This document shows, piece by piece, positions 1 through 8,135 of a stretch of DNA of 57,515 nt. This DNA is from Ruminococcus sp. CAG:488 (GTDB lineage: Bacteria; Bacillota; Clostridia; Oscillospirales; Acutalibacteraceae), in NCBI GenBank assembly GCA_000434055.1, contig HF999643.1, positions 139,289-196,803 of the forward strand, given 5' to 3'. The notes beneath the pieces are model-generated. The model was given only the letters and a program-made list of their open reading frames with translations, was not told the origin of the DNA and did no database searches. Within the stretch, counting starts at the first letter, position 1. Each line of letters begins with the position of its first letter. The translations under genes were made by a program, and so were the position numbers.

Positions 1-89
1 GATGTTTTCGCAAAGGAACAAATTGAAAAAAGAATTGCAACAACGATTCCGACGGTAATTGATATTTTAATTTTTTTTGATAAAGACAT
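1..89 (-). CDS. Exported or membrane-anchored protein, N-terminus only (runs off the window edge)
   Basis: The minus strand opens an ATG at 89-87 and stays open to the window edge, giving 29 residues. The start is supported by an AAGGAG motif eight bases upstream. The peptide begins with a Lys-containing stretch (SLSKKIKIS) followed by a hydrophobic run of about 16 residues (TVGIVVAILFSICSF), which is a signal peptide or an N-terminal membrane anchor. The rest of the protein is outside the window, so no function can be given. It lies 54 bases downstream of the WYL regulator gene on the same strand, so it could be co-transcribed with it. An unusually long inverted repeat fills that gap and ends at the start codon. 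Confidence 0.6.
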   Translation of the reverse strand, partial: MSLSKKIKISITVGIVVAILFSICSFAKT

Positions 90-132
90 ACAGTCAACTC
101 CTTACTTGATTTGCAAGTAAATTGTTGACTGT
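90..132 (-). promoter_or_regulatory. Hairpin enclosing the ribosome binding site of the edge gene
   Basis: ACAGTCAAC (90-98) pairs with GTTGACTGT (124-132), and inside them TTACTTG (102-108) pairs with CAAGTAA (114-120) around a 5-base loop. The two stems, 16 pairs in all, are separated by a 3x3 internal loop. Read on the minus strand, the GGAG ribosome binding site sits in that internal loop and the outer stem ends directly at the ATG. The structure could gate translation of the edge gene, act as a DNA operator, or stop transcription on the plus strand, where AATTTTT follows. The pairing is seen; the role is inferred. Confidence 0.5.
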
Positions 133-143
133 AATTTTTCGTT

Positions 144-1139
144 TTATTCATACATTGCCAGAATTTGGCTCGCCTTTTCTTTAACGGCTCTTGCAAGCGC
201 TTTTGGCTGAATAACCCTGATATCCGTGCCGTATTGCAAAATCCAGCTTACAAGTCCTTCACTCATCTCGACCTCAGCCTTTATGCGAAAATGTTCATTA
301 TCGTCAATTTTTATCGGAACTTCGTCTCCGAACTTTTCTATAATCTCATCGAGAATCGAATTTGAGCATGAAAGAGTAACGTTTGCTTCCTCTCCGGAGA
401 ACATATTAAAAAGCTTATTCGAATAATCGGCAATGTCAAACTTGTCTGTATATTGAGAAACCTTTGAAAAATGCTTTGCGGGTGAATCAAGCTGTTCAAT
501 CTCAATAATTCTGTCAAGACGCAGATGCATGAGATTTGAATACTTATTGTTATTGCAAATCAGGTAATAATGGTCGTTAGACCAAAGCATTGCATAAGGA
601 TTTACAAGAAAAGTCTTACCCTCGTTACGAACAAGATATTTATTTTCTATTGAACGTCTTGCATATCTGAGCATAACTTGCTTCTTGCTCTTAATCGCCT
701 TATCGAGAACACGGATCGTTTCATAAAGATCTTCTTTATCTGTTTTGAAGCTCCCGTCAACATATATTTGTTCTCTGAGCTCCTCCTCCTGATATTCGCT
801 GACTAATCTGCCGATTTTATAAATCAGACTTTTTGTGTTCTTCTCGGAAATAAACTTCGCAGCTTGAACCGCGTCAATTAAAAGTCTTGCCTCCGGCTCA
901 GAGAAATCTCTTGATTTAAGATAATACCCTCTGTGAGGAGTTCTGATATTTACGATATCCATACCGTATTCCTTAAGATCCTCAATGTCACGATAAATGG
1001 ATTTTCTCTCACAGCTAATGCCGTATTCGCCCAGCATTGAAATAAGCTGAGCTGCTGAATATACGTGCTCCTCATCCGTTTGTCTGTTAAAAATATCCGA
1101 AAGGAACAAAAGTCTAAGATTATGGTCGCCTGTATTCAT
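144..1139 (-). CDS. WYL-domain transcriptional regulator (helix-turn-helix plus WYL)
   Basis: A 331-residue protein with the architecture of the YafY/WYL family. Residues 1-80 form an HTH_11-like winged helix, with the typical stretch leading into YRDIEDLKEYGM. A WYL-type domain at about 150-220 holds NPYAMLWSNDHYYLICNN, the usual substrate-sensing core, and a C-terminal extension at about 240-325 follows. WYL domains bind nucleic acids or small ligands, and these proteins commonly control neighbouring operons; the ligand cannot be read from sequence. The start is supported by GAGGTG five bases upstream. It follows the GH2 gene by 9 bases, so it is probably the regulator at the end of a carbohydrate/envelope operon. 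Confidence 0.88.
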   Translation of the reverse strand: MNTGDHNLRLLFLSDIFNRQTDEEHVYSAAQLISMLGEYGISCERKSIYRDIEDLKEYGMDIVNIRTPHRGYYLKSRDFSEPEARLLIDAVQAAKFISEKNTKSLIYKIGRLVSEYQEEELREQIYVDGSFKTDKEDLYETIRVLDKAIKSKKQVMLRYARRSIENKYLVRNEGKTFLVNPYAMLWSNDHYYLICNNNKYSNLMHLRLDRIIEIEQLDSPAKHFSKVSQYTDKFDIADYSNKLFNMFSGEEANVTLSCSNSILDEIIEKFGDEVPIKIDDNEHFRIKAEVEMSEGLVSWILQYGTDIRVIQPKALARAVKEKASQILAMYE

Positions 1140-1148
1140 CAGATCACC

Positions 1149-2918
1149 TCAATTATTCGGCATTGTCTTTAGTTTATCGTTGATTTCTCTTATCGTGTCG
1201 GCGTCGATTTTAAGAAGCTCTCTATCATATGTATAGATTCCGTTGACCTCAAATTCAACATCGCTTACTTGTGTATAAACCGTTGCACTCAAGCCTTTTT
1301 TAACGTTTGGAATGATCTGCTTTTTAAACAGCTTTTTATATGCCCTTGTAAGAGTTTCCTTTGTCTTATACATGACATAGCCAAAGCTTTTCTCCCTGTT
1401 CCAAACATGATTTTCGATTATACGGCTGTAGCCGCCGAATTCGCTGAGAACAAGCGGCCTGCCGTCTCCCTTAGGCGGAATGAACGGAAGAATATACTGA
1501 TGCACGCTCTTGAGCTCCGGTCCCTTCTGATCATGCCATCCGCTCGCATGGTCAACTATTCTTGTGGGGTCATATGCTTTAACAGCTTCGCCGATTCTTT
1601 TTGCATCAAACTGTCCCCACGACTCATTGAAAGGAACCCAGCAGCCTATTGATGTGCAGTTATAAAGATGATCTACGGTATCAAAGACTGCCTTTTCATG
1701 CTCTCTGCGACATTCCTCATTATCAACGCCGAACCATTTATAATGGCTGTCGGGAATGCTTCTGATAAACATATTCGGCAGAACGCCGACAAAAAACATA
1801 TCAATCTTTTTTGCGCCGCATACCATGTCCTGCCAAACGATCATACCGAGCTTGTCGCAGTGATAATACCAGCGTCTCGGTTCAATTTTAATATGTTTTC
1901 TGAGCATATTAAAGCCGAGATTTTTCATCTCTTTAATGTCAAAAATCATTGCCTCATCGCAAGCCGGAGTCATACCTCCGTCGGGCCAGTAGCCCTGGTC
2001 GAGAAGTCCGGTCTGAAAATACGGTTTGTTATTGAGATAAAGTCTCGGAATCGCCTTATCGTCATAGCCTATGCTGAATTTTCTCATGCCGAAATAGCTC
2101 GAAACAACATCAAGTATTTTTTCGTTTTCGTCACAAAGTGCAATTACAATATCATATAGAAAAGGGTCTTCAGGACTCCAAAGACGAATGTCCCTGAGCT
2201 TAACCGTTTCGTCGGGAGAAATCGTCCCGGCAAAAACAATTGAATCATCCTTTTTGATAATCGCCCTAAGCTGTGTATTCTCGGCGTATTTCAGTTCAGT
2301 CTCGATTCTTATCGCCGAAGCGTCAATGTCGGGAGTAAGACGGATATTTTCAATATGCTTTTCGTTTACAGGTTCAAGCCAGACGCTCTGCCAGATTCCG
2401 CTCGTGGCGGTGTACCAGAAGCCGACGCTTTTCCTGACCTGCTTTCCCCTATCCTGCCAATTGGTCTCCGTTGGGTCATTTACACGAACAACAAGCTCAT
2501 TATAGCCCTCATTGAGATATTCGGTTACATCAAAGCTGAACGGAAGATAACCGCCCTGATGCGTTCCGACGGGTTTACCGTTGAAAAATACCATACAGCG
2601 CCAGTCAACAGCCTCAAAATGAAGAATACAGCGTTTTCCTTCGAAGCAATCGTCAAGTATAAATTTTTTGCGGTACCAAAGATAATCATCGGGTTCGATT
2701 GTTTTTTCAATTCCCGAAAGATAACACTCCGGCGCAAAAGGAACAACTATTTCCCCGTCAAAATCCTGAGGAATATCGTCAGTCATGCCTGTAATTGTAA
2801 ACTCAAATTTTCCGTTAAGGCATTGCCAGTCGTTTCTGACAAGCTGAGGCCTCGGATATTCGCTGAGAGGACAGTCATAATTCACATTATCCGTCCAGCG
2901 TGTTTTCAAATTGCTCAT
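1149..2918 (-). CDS. Glycoside hydrolase family 2 protein (beta-galactosidase/beta-glucuronidase-like)
   Basis: The 589 residues follow the GH2 layout: an N-terminal jelly-roll sugar-binding domain (about 20-180, with YLWYRKKF and NGKPVGTHQGGYLPF), an immunoglobulin-like domain (about 185-280) and a TIM barrel. The barrel shows GFNMLRKHIKIEPRRWYY, the acid/base site CWVPFNESWGQ (Asn-Glu) and a probable nucleophile Glu in VLSEFGGYS. No signal peptide is visible, so it probably acts in the cytoplasm on imported or internal glycosides. It is much shorter than LacZ but normal for compact GH2 enzymes of gut Firmicutes. The start overlaps the preceding stop as ATGA and has a GGAGGAGG ribosome binding site. 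Substrate (galactoside, glucuronide or other) is not decided. Confidence 0.85.
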   Translation of the reverse strand: MSNLKTRWTDNVNYDCPLSEYPRPQLVRNDWQCLNGKFEFTITGMTDDIPQDFDGEIVVPFAPECYLSGIEKTIEPDDYLWYRKKFILDDCFEGKRCILHFEAVDWRCMVFFNGKPVGTHQGGYLPFSFDVTEYLNEGYNELVVRVNDPTETNWQDRGKQVRKSVGFWYTATSGIWQSVWLEPVNEKHIENIRLTPDIDASAIRIETELKYAENTQLRAIIKKDDSIVFAGTISPDETVKLRDIRLWSPEDPFLYDIVIALCDENEKILDVVSSYFGMRKFSIGYDDKAIPRLYLNNKPYFQTGLLDQGYWPDGGMTPACDEAMIFDIKEMKNLGFNMLRKHIKIEPRRWYYHCDKLGMIVWQDMVCGAKKIDMFFVGVLPNMFIRSIPDSHYKWFGVDNEECRREHEKAVFDTVDHLYNCTSIGCWVPFNESWGQFDAKRIGEAVKAYDPTRIVDHASGWHDQKGPELKSVHQYILPFIPPKGDGRPLVLSEFGGYSRIIENHVWNREKSFGYVMYKTKETLTRAYKKLFKKQIIPNVKKGLSATVYTQVSDVEFEVNGIYTYDRELLKIDADTIREINDKLKTMPNN

Positions 2919-3259
2919 TGTTGCGCCTCCTCCGTTGTTCCGTTAAAAGCATCAAGCTCTTTAAGCAGCCATTCCTGCGCTTCAAGAATTCCTGCGGCTG
3001 ATGCCTCAAATGTCTTCTCTGTCATATCCTCTTTATCGGTTTCATCGTAGCAGTCATTGCCGATATAATAAACAGCTTTGAATTGCTTTTCATCATTCCC
3101 GTCCTTTTCGATCCATGCCCTGTATCTGAATGACGGCCTTCCGAGACAGCCGAGGTAAGGATCCGTTCCGTATGATCCGGCATAGGTATTGCCTTTTCCC
3201 CCGAAGCCCATCAAGCCTAAAAACCATTCATATGACGGTAGTTTTATTAAATCAGTCAT
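2915..3259 (-). CDS. Conserved-looking hypothetical protein, 114 aa
   Basis: No family could be named with confidence. The N-terminal third is rich in glycine and aromatic residues (YEWFLGLMGFGGKGNTYAGS, then YGTDPYLG), followed by a part that reads like beta strands (FRYRAWIEKDG, FKAVYYIGNDCYD) and an acidic helix near the C-terminus (AAGILEAQEWLLKELDAF). There is no signal peptide or membrane segment. It overlaps the glycosyltransferase stop by 8 bases and its own stop overlaps the GH2 start as ATGA, so it is tightly coupled to carbohydrate enzymes. An AAGGAG motif lies 11 bases ahead of the start. Confidence 0.7.
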   Translation of the reverse strand: MTDLIKLPSYEWFLGLMGFGGKGNTYAGSYGTDPYLGCLGRPSFRYRAWIEKDGNDEKQFKAVYYIGNDCYDETDKEDMTEKTFEASAAGILEAQEWLLKELDAFNGTTEEAQQ

Positions 3260-4253
3260 GTAAAAGCTTGCTCCTTAAATCAAAAAGTTTTCGCCAAAGT
3301 ACAACGGCAAACGCCATACGTTTTTTTAACAGCGTAAAAAATACTTTGTCATAAAAGCACTTAAATTCAGAATAATCCGCCTTCAAATACAAATCGTAAA
3401 AATCGCTTGCGAGAACACGCTTAACATATTTATATCCTGCCGGAATACTTCCGTAAGTAATCTCCGAGTTAACGGAGTTAGTTGTAAAATAAACAAAATT
3501 CTCGGTAATCTCGTTCAATATTTCATCCTTGAAAAAAGCACCTTCGAAATATCTTGTTTGATATTCATAAATAAAGTGCTGAACATCGAATCCGTTTTTT
3601 ACAACATATGTGGCATTGTCGGGATTGACATTGTAATGGTAAAGCGCTTCGTTAATAAATTCAAATGATTCGCAATACTTCAAATATTCAAAAACAAAAA
3701 CCATATCCTCGGCATATTTCACTCCTGCCGGAAATGAGACGTGATTTTTTTTGATAATATCTTTTTTATAAAGCTTGTTCCAGCAGGAATAAAAACAAGA
3801 ATGCACGGTACATTTAAAAAAATCAAGGTCAAATTCATCTTTTGAATATTTTCCGGCTTTAAAATAAAGTCCGACATTTCTTTCATCTACGGAAGAAATG
3901 AAATAATCGCAGCAGACAAGGTCTGCATCGGCGCTTTTGAGCATTTCCAAAATAAAGCTCGGCTTATATTCATCATCGCTGTCAAGAAAAGCTATATACT
4001 CCCCTTTTGCTGCTTTAATTCCGTTGTTTCGAGCAACGGAAACTCCCGAGTTTTTCTGATGAATTACCGAGATATTATCATACATTTCCGCATAACGGTC
4101 GCATAGCTTCTCGGAGCCGTCAGTTGAACCGTCGTCAACAAGAATCAACTCAATAATTTTAAATTCGGTCTGCGATATAACGGATTTAACAGCGTTTTCG
4201 AGGTATTTTATACAGTTATAAACAGGAATAATGACTGAAACCTTGCAATTCAT
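3252..4253 (-). CDS. Glycosyltransferase family 2
   Basis: A 333-residue GT-A fold enzyme. The N-terminus has the GT2 signature VSVIIPVYNCIKYLENAVKS, then LILVDDGSTDGS (nucleotide-sugar binding), GVSVARNNGIKAAKGEYIAFLDSDDEY with its DSD metal-binding motif near residue 95, and KYAEDMVFVFEYLKY as the probable catalytic-base region. Such enzymes move a sugar from a nucleotide donor to glycans or lipids of the envelope. The start has GAGGG six bases upstream, inside the end of the lipoprotein gene, and the gap to that gene is 2 bases. Donor and acceptor are unknown. Confidence 0.88.
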   Translation of the reverse strand: MNCKVSVIIPVYNCIKYLENAVKSVISQTEFKIIELILVDDGSTDGSEKLCDRYAEMYDNISVIHQKNSGVSVARNNGIKAAKGEYIAFLDSDDEYKPSFILEMLKSADADLVCCDYFISSVDERNVGLYFKAGKYSKDEFDLDFFKCTVHSCFYSCWNKLYKKDIIKKNHVSFPAGVKYAEDMVFVFEYLKYCESFEFINEALYHYNVNPDNATYVVKNGFDVQHFIYEYQTRYFEGAFFKDEILNEITENFVYFTTNSVNSEITYGSIPAGYKYVKRVLASDFYDLYLKADYSEFKCFYDKVFFTLLKKRMAFAVVLWRKLFDLRSKLLHD

Positions 4254-4255
4254 TA

Positions 4256-5905
4256 TCAGCCCTCGCTCTTTTTGAATATCTTATTAAAAAATCCTTTAAT
4301 GCCGCCCTCATCGGAAGCTGCTGTGCTTTCCTCGGCTGCGGTCGTGCTTTCTTTTTCATTGTTTGAAGAATTTACTCTCACGCTGTCGGTTTTGAAAACA
4401 AACATAACGCTTGATGACATTGTCTGAGCTTTCTTGGTGAAAATAGTGTATGACTTACCGAGCTCAAGCCATGCTGTCATTTTTGCCGAAAGAGTGTTTG
4501 CGTCAATTCCCGAAATCGAAGAAAGGCTGTCGGTCGCGATTGAGCCTTTAAGACTTGAAAGCGTCGAATCAATCGAAGAAAGTGCGTTCGACTCCGAAAG
4601 TGCCTGAAGCGCATTTATAAGATCCTTGTTCTCCTCAACCGCCTTTTGAAGCTCGGAAAGCGTATTTACGGTTTTCGGGAGATTCTCTATCGCTTTTTGA
4701 ACCTGAGGATCATTGAGGTCGGAGGACATCTCCTTAAGAAGCTGCATGCCTTGATTTATCGTTTCCTGACTCGCTTCGTCACCGAAAATACTGTTGATTA
4801 CCTTTAGCGCATCCTCAAGACCGTTGAAATCGGCGGTTCTTATATATTCAACAAGTACCTGAATTGTCGCAAGATTCTGCGGCGTTGTATATTTATTAAG
4901 AACGTTTATCAAAGCGGCGTTCTCGCTGTAGAGCGATGAAGCCTGCTTAACAAGTGCGCTTAAATTATTTAGCTTGTCGGGATTTGAAGAAAGTGTATTT
5001 AAAAGCTTTGATGCGTCGATCTGCTGAAGGCTTTTTTGTACATTCTGAAGCTTTTGAAGATTATCTCGAAGGCTGTCAACGGAATCGGAAATATTGTTTA
5101 GACCGATATCAAGCGATGCAATCGGAATTGCCGAAAACATGAAGTTGCCAATCTCAAAATTGTTTACATCGGCGGAAATAACAAAAGTATCGTTGAACTT
5201 ATATGTCGAATCCGAATCGTATGCAAGTGAGGAAAGTCCGAGACTTTCATTGATACCGGGGAATCCGGCGAGCACGGCATACTGTGTGTTACCGTTGCCG
5301 ACAACACGTCCGTTTTCAACTTCGATATTCTGAAATTTCATTTCACTGAGTGAAATTCCTCCGACAACAAGCATCGGGTTATACATTGTCATGTTAACTC
5401 CGTTGACCTTTACGGTATATTTATCAACGTTGTTCATTTTGATTGTGATTTTCACTTTGCCGCTCTTGCCGGCGATATCCTTGGAGGAAATCGGTTGACC
5501 GTCAAGGGTATAGTTGATCTTAAATTCAAGCGGAAGCTTGCCGCTGTAGTCGCCCTGGTAATAAAGATCGGTCGTGCTCATATGCCAGCGAAGCGTTGAT
5601 CCGTTAACCTGCGGCTTCGAATCGTCCTTAACGTTGACAACAGATGTTAGATTTGTTACGTCGTCAACATATACGCCGCCTTGCGGAACATGAAGCCAAT
5701 CGCTGACCTTTATGCTTTTCTCAGTGCCGGTATTGTCAAGATTGACATAAACGGTTTCGGTTTTTTTAACCGATGCGGCAGGTACGTTGTATCTAACGGA
5801 ATTAGCTTCTTCCTCGCTGTCGTCCTGAGAACTGTCTCCGCAGGCACAAAGAAAAATCATTGCAAAGGCAAGGAGAATACAAAATATACTTTTAATTTTT
5901 TTCAT
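4256..5905 (-). CDS. Large secreted lipoprotein with coiled-coil region, partner-like to the MMPL transporter
   Basis: The first residues, MKKIKSIFCILLAFAMIFL, form a signal peptide that ends in a lipobox-like LCAC, so the product should be a lipid-anchored outer-surface protein of about 549 residues. Residues about 25-250 look beta-rich. From about 255 to 470 there are heptad-like Leu/Asn/Ser segments (DSLRDNLQKLQNVQKSLQQI, later INALQALSESNALSS) typical of a long coiled coil. The tail is Ser/Thr/Glu-rich. An upstream in-frame ATG would add MLMNTNLMKKRAS and run into the MMPL gene; the ATG at 5905 has GAGAGG nine bases ahead and makes the better signal peptide (5914 is the alternative). No enzyme motif is seen. 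Directly behind an RND-type transporter, it may act as its extracytoplasmic adaptor. Confidence 0.75.
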   Translation of the reverse strand: MKKIKSIFCILLAFAMIFLCACGDSSQDDSEEEANSVRYNVPAASVKKTETVYVNLDNTGTEKSIKVSDWLHVPQGGVYVDDVTNLTSVVNVKDDSKPQVNGSTLRWHMSTTDLYYQGDYSGKLPLEFKINYTLDGQPISSKDIAGKSGKVKITIKMNNVDKYTVKVNGVNMTMYNPMLVVGGISLSEMKFQNIEVENGRVVGNGNTQYAVLAGFPGINESLGLSSLAYDSDSTYKFNDTFVISADVNNFEIGNFMFSAIPIASLDIGLNNISDSVDSLRDNLQKLQNVQKSLQQIDASKLLNTLSSNPDKLNNLSALVKQASSLYSENAALINVLNKYTTPQNLATIQVLVEYIRTADFNGLEDALKVINSIFGDEASQETINQGMQLLKEMSSDLNDPQVQKAIENLPKTVNTLSELQKAVEENKDLINALQALSESNALSSIDSTLSSLKGSIATDSLSSISGIDANTLSAKMTAWLELGKSYTIFTKKAQTMSSSVMFVFKTDSVRVNSSNNEKESTTAAEESTAASDEGGIKGFFNKIFKKSEG

Positions 5906-5918
5906 TTCTTTCATCCTC

Positions 5919-8120
5919 TCAGTCGTCGTCGGTAAACGTGAAGCTCGTTTCTTCATCAAATTCGTATTCATCAACATTCTTCTTTTCCGGAACAGCCTTT
6001 ATCGGTTCCGGCTCGGGTGTGTCATCGTGAATACCCCAGCCCTTTGTTGTCCTTGCAATGAATTTTTCGCAAAGGAGAAGAATAGGCATAACAAATAATA
6101 CAATCACAAGAGCACTTATTAAAGAGCCTCTTGCAAGCATTGCACATATCGACTTGACAATTGAAATGCTGCAAACAAGATATACTCCGAAGGTTGCGAA
6201 GAAGAAAAGCATTGCACTCTGGAAAACAGAACGTATCGCCTCATTTGCCGCAATCTTCATGGCGGCGGTTCTTCCGTGACCCTTTGAAAGCTCCTCTTTG
6301 AATCGCGATGTCAGCAGAATAGCGTAGTCAACCGTTGCGCCGAGCTGAATACACGAAATTACCGTCGGAGCAATGAACGGAATCGCCGTTCCGAAAACTG
6401 TTGATAAGCCCTGATTTATCCATATTGCAACCTCAATTGCAAGAATAAGAATAAAAGGTATGGAAATTGATTTGAAAACTATCGCTATAACAATAAAGAC
6501 GGCAATTATGGATATAATGCTCGTTACGGCGAAATCAACCTTTGTCGTTTCGATAAGATCCTTATAGAGTGCACCCTCGCCCGTAACATAGCCGTAATGG
6601 TCTGAACCTGCATATTTTTGGACTATATTATCAATCTCTTCAACCTGACTGTTACATTCGTCCGTCGAGGATTCATAGATAGAGTTGACGAGCATTACCT
6701 GCCGTCCGTTCTGTTTGACGATATCAATAATATCATCGGGAACAATCGAATCTGGAATTGAAGTTCCGACAAACATATCATAAGCAAGCATACTGCTGAC
6801 GCCCTTGACATTGCTTATCTCGTTTTCCATGCTGACAAGCTTGCTGGCGGGAATTGTATCGTCAACAATAATGAAATGCGAGGTCGTCATGTTGAATTTT
6901 TCTTTCAAAAGCTTTGTTCCGATCGTTGTTGATGCATCGTCCGGAAGCTCCGCATTTAGATTATAATTCTTCTTAACATTCGCAGAAAGTAAAAAAGAAG
7001 GGATTATAATTATAATAAACACTGCAGCAAAAACTTTTTTACGCTTAACCAAATGATTGACGAGCTTACCGAAATCGGGTGAAAACGGCTTATGCTTATG
7101 ACGGTTGATCGCGTCGTCGAAAACAAGCATAAATGCAGGCAGAATTATTACAACCGAAAGCACGCCGATAATGACGCCCTTTGCCATAACAATTCCGATA
7201 TTAAGACCGAGCGTAAGCTGCATGAAGCAAAGCGCAAGGAAGCCGAAAAGCGTCGTTAGCGAGCTGCCCGAGAGCGAAATAAACGAACCGTGCAAAGCCC
7301 TCGACATTGCCTCCTCTTTCGTCCTTGAATACCTGCGTTCCTCGTTATATCTGTTGACGAAGAATATCGAATAGTCAACCGTAACACCGAGTTGGAGTAT
7401 CGCTGCGATGGACTGGGTGATATAAGAAACGCCCATGAAAAAGTTTGTGCCCATATTATACATGACCGCTATTCCGATGACTCCGACGAGAATAAACGGC
7501 ATGACATATGATTCCATGGTGATCATCATTGTGATTATTGCAAGAGCAACGGCAATGAGAATATAAATCGGCGTTTCACTGTCCGTCATTTCCTTTGTGT
7601 CGGAGTTCATGGCAGAAATACCGCTCAAATAGCTGTTTTCGGGAAGAATCTTTTTAATCTGCTTGACCGATTTTATAATATCCTTTGACGAAGCGTCGTC
7701 GGCATAGCTGACAAACATCATTGTGTACTCGCCGTCACTGCTGTAAAAAACATTTTTCACGTCATCGGGCAGGATATCGCCGGGAACGCTCGTGTCCATA
7801 ATATTATCCGCCCAAAGAACATTTGAAACATTCTTTATCTCGGAAATATTATTTTTAAGCTTCATCACTGTATTAGGTGAAATTTTTCCGCCGTTATCGT
7901 CTACCGTTTTAACAAGCACAATAGTCATTGAGCTGCCGCCAAAATCCTCTTCAAGAATATTTTCACCCTTGACGGAATCGAGCCTTGACGGAAGATAGCT
8001 CAAAATATCGTAGTTAACGTTTGTAAAAATGTAGCTTATAAGTGACGGAATAAGCAACAAAAGCGATATTATAACGATCAATTTCGGTTTATTGACAACC
8101 AGATCGGATATCTTTTTCAT
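5919..8120 (-). CDS. MMPL/RND-family transporter
   Basis: The 733 residues show the duplicated RND layout. A first membrane helix (PKLIVIISLLLLIPSLISY) is followed by an outside loop (about 35-185) and a block of about five helices; then comes the second half, starting at VFAAVFIIIIIPSFLLSA, with another outside loop and helices to about 700. The paired sequences QLGVTVDYSIFFVNRYNEER and QLGATVDYAILLTSRFKEEL mark the proton-relay Asp in each half. Family members move lipids, siderophores or antimicrobial molecules using proton motive force. The C-terminal tail is acidic (DEETSFTFTDDD). It follows the metallophosphoesterase by 15 bases and overlaps no neighbour. The substrate is unknown. Confidence 0.88.
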   Translation of the reverse strand: MKKISDLVVNKPKLIVIISLLLLIPSLISYIFTNVNYDILSYLPSRLDSVKGENILEEDFGGSSMTIVLVKTVDDNGGKISPNTVMKLKNNISEIKNVSNVLWADNIMDTSVPGDILPDDVKNVFYSSDGEYTMMFVSYADDASSKDIIKSVKQIKKILPENSYLSGISAMNSDTKEMTDSETPIYILIAVALAIITMMITMESYVMPFILVGVIGIAVMYNMGTNFFMGVSYITQSIAAILQLGVTVDYSIFFVNRYNEERRYSRTKEEAMSRALHGSFISLSGSSLTTLFGFLALCFMQLTLGLNIGIVMAKGVIIGVLSVVIILPAFMLVFDDAINRHKHKPFSPDFGKLVNHLVKRKKVFAAVFIIIIIPSFLLSANVKKNYNLNAELPDDASTTIGTKLLKEKFNMTTSHFIIVDDTIPASKLVSMENEISNVKGVSSMLAYDMFVGTSIPDSIVPDDIIDIVKQNGRQVMLVNSIYESSTDECNSQVEEIDNIVQKYAGSDHYGYVTGEGALYKDLIETTKVDFAVTSIISIIAVFIVIAIVFKSISIPFILILAIEVAIWINQGLSTVFGTAIPFIAPTVISCIQLGATVDYAILLTSRFKEELSKGHGRTAAMKIAANEAIRSVFQSAMLFFFATFGVYLVCSISIVKSICAMLARGSLISALVIVLFVMPILLLCEKFIARTTKGWGIHDDTPEPEPIKAVPEKKNVDEYEFDEETSFTFTDDD

Positions 8121-8135
8121 TTTTAATTCTCCTGT

